Part shown: positions 39,519-43,189 of the stretch, in pieces
How positions within the stretch are numbered: the first letter of the stretch is position 1
Layout: each line of letters begins with the position of its first letter
NCBI RefSeq assembly: GCF_900142445.1
Contig: NZ_FRAV01000041.1
Location: forward strand, 1 to 43,189
Origin: Chryseobacterium polytrichastri
Lineage (GTDB): Bacteria; Bacteroidota; Bacteroidia; Flavobacteriales; Weeksellaceae
Reading direction: 5' to 3'
Length of the DNA stretch: 43,189 nucleotides
The notes under the pieces: model-generated
Databases searched by the model: none
What the model saw: the letters and a program-made list of their open reading frames with translations, nothing else
Told to the model about the DNA's origin: nothing
Made by a program: the position numbers and the translations under genes

Positions 39519-40196
39519 CTAATTACTACATGGTTGACAATTTAAACAAGATGCTCCAAATCTGGTCTCTATAAAAGTTTCTTTGTCTTGTACTAAAAAT
39601 CCCATATTTTCTAAATCTCCTGTTTTTTGATTAATAAAAAAAGTAAGATAATTCCTTATATCATCTTTTGTTTCAATCTCTTTCCTCATTAATTTTTGCT
39701 TATTCCAAACTTTATTTTTATTTATTTGCTTAATATAATCATAATTTATATATCCTTTCAGGTTTCTCACAATCAGATATACTTCTGGGTCTATTTCTAT
39801 AATATCTTGTTGCAAAACATCTCCAAAGAATTTTTTATCTTCCTCTTTTAGTATAAAATGAACTTTACCTTTTTCAAAAACTAAATCTTTAATTAACCTA
39901 TTATTTTTTTCATCCCTGTATATAACCAATTCTTTTATCTGGTTATTATTTGGTTCATAAACTCCATAAATATTAATAATAAAAGGTTTTTTCTTTTGAA
40001 GAATACGGATGCTATCTTCCTTTTTATTGATGATTAGATTTTCTATTTCATTATCTATGGATGCTTCAGAAAATTTAATAAAAAATTCTACCTCTTTTTT
40101 TAGAGTTTTATTGATGAAAATTTCATCTAGATTCTGTGAAAAAAATAAATTACAAAAAAGTAATCCTAAAACGGTGTAGTATTTTTTATTTCCCAT
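39519..40196 (-). CDS. Predicted secreted immunity protein of the JAB-like toxin
   Basis: A 225-residue exported protein with signal peptide (about 1-21, YYTVLGLLFCNLFFSQ). The mature part is lysine- and glutamate-rich mixed alpha/beta (IENLIINKKEDSIRILQKKK, KGYINYDYIKQINKNKVW) and ends in a small cysteine cluster (ASCLNCQPCSN). Family unknown. Its start codon lies inside the frameshifted tail of the toxin, whose own TAA ends at 40186, so the two genes overlapped by 11 bp before the frameshift. That fixes the pairing. Immunity function is inferred. Confidence 0.68.
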   Translation of the reverse strand: MGNKKYYTVLGLLFCNLFFSQNLDEIFINKTLKKEVEFFIKFSEASIDNEIENLIINKKEDSIRILQKKKPFIINIYGVYEPNNNQIKELVIYRDEKNNRLIKDLVFEKGKVHFILKEEDKKFFGDVLQQDIIEIDPEVYLIVRNLKGYINYDYIKQINKNKVWNKQKLMRKEIETKDDIRNYLTFFINQKTGDLENMGFLVQDKETFIETRFGASCLNCQPCSN

Positions 40197-40325
40197 TTTT
40201 AAACATTTGAAATTGGTTTAGCTTATTCAGATAATTCTTTGGTGTAAAGTTTTGATTACTGTTATAACGTGTCACATCTCCTTGTCTATCTCTCATTTCT
40301 GGTCTACCTGAAAATATATGTAATT
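40186..40325 (-). pseudogene. Out-of-frame tail of the JAB-like toxin
   Basis: Just before the toxin's TGA (40293), another frame opens and encodes FSGRPEMRDRQGDVTRY, then about 25 more residues ending QMFKNGK and a TAA at 40186-40188, overlapping the immunity start. The switch must lie within about 40311-40325, in a run of T and TA (ACATATATTTTC). A 1-bp loss or 2-bp gain there would explain it; programmed slippage is an alternative. Confidence 0.6.
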
Positions 40326-41054
40326 AAGAAAAGTATCATCTTTAACGGATGCCTTGTCAGGATCTGATGGACCATTAGTAAATGGATGATCATGCATAAT
40401 AAAATTAGTATTCTTGCCGCAATATATAAACAACCCTACAGGGGACACAACCTCTTTGCCTCCAGTATTTTCTCCATGAGAAGTTGCAACTACATATTCT
40501 GAATAATTGTTATGGCCCGACACAGCCCATTCTACATTTGAATTATTGGCCGCAAATTCAAATACATTGGCCGCATCTGAACCACTTGTAGTAGTACCAA
40601 AACTTATATTTTTTGTTGCCTCTGTCTCTCCGTAACTCAGGTTTTGTGAAAGTTGTGAAATTATGGAACCGCTTTCAGCAGTTTCTTTTTTCACTGTTAC
40701 ACTATTGCTTGTATCGACTTTTCCTTTGTCGTCTGTAGCGTATAACGTATCGGACGATTTATCTGGAGTTTTTTGTATAAGCTCAACATTACCATTCTTT
40801 AATAATTTGTAATCATCTGTAGGTTTCATTCCATCTGGATCAATGAATCTTATTGGATTATTAAAAGCATAATTATAAGGGCTATGACGACGCATTTGTT
40901 CCGCCAACGGATCCACGACTCCCCAACGTCCTAAGTCCGGCATATACATTCTTGCTCCATAATCATACATTCCAGATTCTTGTAACTCTTTACCATTATA
41001 CTTGTAACTCTGGTATCCTCCCAATAAGCTTTTCATTCCTCCAATATGATTCAT
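40293..41054 (-). CDS. Orphan RHS C-terminus with JAB/JAMM-like toxin domain, frameshifted
   Basis: From the ATG at 41054, 253 residues; RHS sequence is open upstream to 41204, where a TGA stops it. Residues 1-76 are the RHS end (FIDPDGM). The tip's last 100 residues carry a JAMM-like motif: Glu175 in VEWAVSG, then His221, His223, Ser230 and Asp233 in MHDHPFTNGPSDPDKAS, one residue shorter than H-x-H-P-x6-S-x2-D. JAB-like domains are known as polymorphic toxin tips and in peptide or isopeptide cleavage. The C-terminus is cut by a frameshift (see 40186-40325), so this copy is probably inactive unless slippage occurs. Confidence 0.72.
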   Translation of the reverse strand: MNHIGGMKSLLGGYQSYKYNGKELQESGMYDYGARMYMPDLGRWGVVDPLAEQMRRHSPYNYAFNNPIRFIDPDGMKPTDDYKLLKNGNVELIQKTPDKSSDTLYATDDKGKVDTSNSVTVKKETAESGSIISQLSQNLSYGETEATKNISFGTTTSGSDAANVFEFAANNSNVEWAVSGHNNYSEYVVATSHGENTGGKEVVSPVGLFIYCGKNTNFIMHDHPFTNGPSDPDKASVKDDTFLNYIYFQVDQK

Positions 41055-41263
41055 TCCAAAGGCATAGTAATTATTAGTATCTGTAACTTCCAGAGCTCCT
41101 GCGGCGTTTTTAGCAAAATTGACTCTTGCATTTCCTAAGTGGTCTCTATACTGGTAAATATAACGATTTTCCGTAAAGCTGTAAAATCCTTTTGGGGTAA
41201 GTATTCAATCCAATACTAACCTAGAGACGATAGAATTTGAACAAGAAAACCATTTTCAGACTC

Positions 41264-41335
41264 GTGGAAAAAATGCTTACCAATAAAAAAATTAAAGACT
41301 TTTTTGCTAAAAATTCTGCAGCATTATAGAAACAA
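41264..41335. repeat. Cassette leader repeat, JAB cassette copy
   Basis: Same order of elements as 36155-36222 (ACCAATAAAAAAATTAAAGAC, given as ACCAATAAAA and TTAAAGAC; TTTTTTGCTAAAAATTCTGC; AGCATTATAG). To its left, 41205-41245 is also shared with the right M91 cassette (AATACTAACCTA, GACGATAGAATTTGAACAA). Confidence 0.7.
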
Positions 41336-41368
41336 CAAAACCCACCTCAATTGCGGTGGGTTTTGTTG
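41333..41368. terminator. Terminator after the right M91 immunity gene
   Basis: Perfect 14-bp stem CAACAAAACCCACC/GGTGGGTTTTGTTG with an 8-nt loop. It lies 61 bp past the immunity gene stop. The sequence differs from the other array terminators although the position is the same. Confidence 0.8.
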
Positions 41369-41428
41369 TGTAAAGAACGAGCGTGAGGATTATTATTATC
41401 TGTCCATAGATATAGACAATATATAACT

Positions 41429-41866
41429 CTATTTCAATTCTTTATCTAAAAATTCACTCTCATAATATATCGTTTTAATTACATTATTAGGTTCATCAAT
41501 ATATAGCCAAGATTTCATCGTATCATCACTATATAAAGTGTTTTTGCCCCATACAAAAGCATGACTATAGTAGCCATCAAGCATATCTTTCCCATCTAAT
41601 GACTTTAAAGTATGTGAATTAAAAGCATATGGTGAACTAATAAGTTTTCCTTTTATCAAAGCTAATTCAGTAGTATATTTCGTAGCTTCATAAATATTTA
41701 TTCTTTTTATATCTACTGCTTTTTTACCAAAGAAACTTTCTTTAGGATTTCCAAAGATTTCTCCTCCGTCTAATGAAGAGTTATGGATATAAATATTCAA
41801 TATTTTTTTTGTAGGCTGACAAGATGTAGACACTACTAATATTAAAAATAATAAGTATTTTTTCAT
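41429..41866 (-). CDS. Predicted immunity lipoprotein of M91-like RHS toxin (right copy)
   Basis: A 145-residue lipoprotein with lipobox LVVSTSC (Cys16). Mature part ILNIYIHNSSLDGGEIFG..., then a middle part with GYYSHAFVWGKNTLYSDDTM that aligns with NYTFAFINKKDTLFADDRL of the left copy. Overall the two are distant paralogues. It begins 9 bp after the stop of the M91-like toxin gene. Attachment to a membrane facing the periplasm suggests that it meets its toxin there. Immunity function is inferred from position and from the recurrence of the pair. Confidence 0.73.
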   Translation of the reverse strand: MKKYLLFLILVVSTSCQPTKKILNIYIHNSSLDGGEIFGNPKESFFGKKAVDIKRINIYEATKYTTELALIKGKLISSPYAFNSHTLKSLDGKDMLDGYYSHAFVWGKNTLYSDDTMKSWLYIDEPNNVIKTIYYESEFLDKELK

Positions 41867-41875
41867 TATTCTAAT

Positions 41876-42802
41876 TTATTTTGAATCTGTTGTTTCTGGG
41901 TTATTAGTTTCATAATAATTTTTTCCATAATTAACCCTTCTATCTTCTCCCAAATTATCATTGACTTGATTTGCCAATCCTGTAGTATATTTTTCTTCCG
42001 CATTTGAAAAAGATAAGTTCACACCACTAGATGTTATTAAACCTTCATCTGCTGTTGTCTTATCTGCTTTTCGACTATTATAATTAGCATCTTGAGTATC
42101 ATTATAACCATGAATTAATTCATGTGATAGCAAAGATATTGGAGAGTTTTTTCCTTGATTAGTACCTGAATTCGGTTGAGTAACATCTTTTCTAAATGTA
42201 ATACCATCTTTATCACGCCAATTTACAGTTTTTGTACTGGGATCATAATTATTCCCATTTTTTTGATAATCTTTGCTATCAGGATTTTGTTGTGCAATAC
42301 TAATTGTATTTTTTTTATCAGAAATCAAAGTTTGTAACATATCAACTTTTTTTCCATTTATATCAACTTTCATTGCCCCTGAAGAATATAATTTATCCAT
42401 AGCCTTAAAAGCATTACTTTCAAAAGTATTATATTTACTATAGTCTCGATCTTTTTTATATGAATAAATATGTTCACCAATTTTAATATCCCTTCCGTCA
42501 GGATCAATAAATCTAATTGGGTTATTTACTGCATAGCTGTAAGGACTATGTCTCCTATGTTTCTCCGCCAACGGATCAACGACACCCCATCTTCCCAAAT
42601 CCGGCATATACATTCTCGCTCCATAATCATACATACCACTTTCTTGTAACTCTTTACCGTTATATTTGTAATTCTGATATCCTCCCAATAAGCTTTTCAT
42701 ACCGCCAATATGATTCATTCCAAAGGCATAGTAATTATTTGTATCGAGGACCTCAAGAGTTCCTCCTTCATTTATTGCAAAATTAACCCTTGTATTTCCC
42801 AA
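41876..42802 (-). CDS. Orphan RHS C-terminus with M91-like zinc metallopeptidase toxin domain (right copy)
   Basis: From a TTG at 42802 (the ATG at 42718 is the first normal start), 308 residues. RHS sequence continues upstream, but a TAG at 42815-42817 interrupts it where the sister cassettes have CAG (Gln). Residues 1-104 are the RHS end finishing FIDPDGR. The tip (105-308) shares its first part with the left copy (DIKIGEHIYSYKKDRDYSK) and has HELIHGYN (HExxH at 227-231) with a later acidic stretch (NAEEKYT) as possible third zinc ligand. M91/NleD-like metallopeptidase. The immunity lipoprotein gene follows after 9 bp. Confidence 0.77.
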   Translation of the reverse strand: MGNTRVNFAINEGGTLEVLDTNNYYAFGMNHIGGMKSLLGGYQNYKYNGKELQESGMYDYGARMYMPDLGRWGVVDPLAEKHRRHSPYSYAVNNPIRFIDPDGRDIKIGEHIYSYKKDRDYSKYNTFESNAFKAMDKLYSSGAMKVDINGKKVDMLQTLISDKKNTISIAQQNPDSKDYQKNGNNYDPSTKTVNWRDKDGITFRKDVTQPNSGTNQGKNSPISLLSHELIHGYNDTQDANYNSRKADKTTADEGLITSSGVNLSFSNAEEKYTTGLANQVNDNLGEDRRVNYGKNYYETNNPETTDSK

Positions 42803-42957
42803 GTGGTCTCGATACTAGTAAATATAACGATTTTCTGTAAAGCTGTAATAACTTTCTGGGCTGAGTATTCATTCTAATACTAACCTAAAGACGATAGAAT
42901 TTGAACAAATAAAGCTTATTTAGCAATTCGAAAAAGAAGAAAAGCAAACCATTTTTC

Positions 42958-43037
42958 AGGCTCATAAAAAAAAATACTGTCCAATAAAAAATTTAAAGAC
43001 TTTTTTGCTTAAAATTCTGCTGCACTCTAAAACACAA
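42958..43037. repeat. Cassette leader repeat, right M91 cassette copy
   Basis: Contains CCAATAAAAAATTTAAAGAC, TTTTTTGCTTAAAATTCTGC and GCACTCTAAAACACAAAAA as in the other two copies. It is followed to the right by a terminator hairpin. Confidence 0.7.
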
Positions 43038-43062
43038 AAACCTCACAAAATGCGAGGTTTTT
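43036..43062. terminator. Terminator after the gene at the right edge
   Basis: Stem AAAAACCTC/GAGGTTTTT with a 9-nt loop, T-rich on both strands; nearly the same sequence as 36221-36248. It ends leftward transcription coming from the partial gene at 43114. Confidence 0.75.
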
Positions 43063-43113
43063 TTTATAACTTTCTCGTAGGACACGAGCGAGACGCCATA
43101 AGTGTTCGAAACC

Positions 43114-43189
43114 TCATTCTGGATTTAAAATTTCATTCACTTTATTAGGATCCCCACCGCATCTTTCCACAATATCTTTAATAATTAGC
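43114..43189 (-). CDS. Partial gene, C-terminal end only
   Basis: The minus strand encodes LIIKDIVERCGGDPNKVNEI, then LNPE and a TGA at 43114-43116; the 5' part lies beyond the window. It stands where the immunity gene of the next cassette should be, followed by the cassette terminator. The sequence is too short to name. Confidence 0.5.
   Translation of the reverse strand, partial: LIIKDIVERCGGDPNKVNEILNPE

Larger units (their letters stand above)
35665..43189 (-). other. Array of orphan RHS C-terminal toxin/immunity cassettes
   Basis: Leftward array, read from right to left: tail of a further gene (43114), M91-like cassette (42802-41429), JAB-like cassette (41054-39519), HELIGGH cassette (39314-37978), M91-like cassette (37654-36297) and a decayed cassette (36042-35665). 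Four cassettes carry the same roughly 300-bp end of an RHS core but no upstream RHS gene. Spacers share a leader, a terminator hairpin and a short GAGCGAGA-like motif. No full RHS gene is in the window. Confidence 0.85.

Noticed and set aside
36707..42802. Reading the four RHS ends as complete secreted RHS proteins
   Set aside because: They have no start at the natural beginning, no signal peptide and no RHS repeats; only the last 80-100 residues of a core are present.

Overview
The window looks like a chromosomal segment of a Chryseobacterium-like member of the Bacteroidota (Flavobacteriia, Weeksellaceae). The evidence is low GC, Bacteroidota -7 boxes of the form TAnnTTTG in front of many genes, type IX secretion (T9SS) sorting domains, a FabI of the flavobacterial type, chloroplast-type S9D glutamyl endopeptidase, and typical flavobacterial interspersed intergenic repeats. 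I saw no rRNA, tRNA, CRISPR array or prophage. The genus is inferred from remembered protein resemblance, not from a search.

Positions 1-7800 hold housekeeping and accessory genes: a Crp/Fnr regulator diverging from a HAD hydrolase, a tandemly duplicated intergenic repeat block (1483-2010), a GNAT acetyltransferase, a secreted S9D peptidase, a hypothetical protein, a DoxX membrane protein and Era. Positions 7902-13392 form a leftward sugar-uptake locus in the transcription order LacI regulator, PfkB fructokinase, FucP-type symporter, LamB-type porin, ketose 3-epimerase. Near-identical TTTAAC/GTTAAA palindromes sit at three points of the locus. The set suggests import of a ketose, epimerisation at C3 and phosphorylation.

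Positions 13723-35600 are mostly core genome: a second Crp/Fnr regulator and an SMR exporter, two small paralogous T9SS proteins separated by copies of one terminator, map plus a methyltransferase, a small HAD phosphatase, acyl-ACP desaturase, gpmI, an eIF1/SUI1 protein, an LRR protein, two tandem PhoX-like T9SS proteins, a di-haem cytochrome c peroxidase, a nucleoside phosphorylase, a Hep/Hag-repeat protein, a 1.1 kb gene-free stretch with a MITE-like element, a LEA-like stress protein and fabI.

Positions 35665-43189 are the most interesting part. They hold a leftward array of orphan RHS C-terminal cassettes. Each of four cassettes begins inside the conserved end of an RHS core (tyrosine-rich strand, then a DPDG end) with no 5' gene, switches at DPDG to a different toxin domain, and is followed at once by an immunity gene for a lipoprotein or secreted protein. 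The toxins are two M91-like HExxH metallopeptidases, one protein with an unusual HELIGGH motif, and one JAB/JAMM-like domain that is frameshifted. A fifth, decayed cassette lies at the left end, and the tail of another gene runs off the right edge. Cassettes are separated by terminators and a shared 60-80 bp leader. One cassette boundary was rearranged by an IS3-type element. I read the array as a silent library of toxin tips and immunity genes for a full-length RHS gene, probably to the right of this window.
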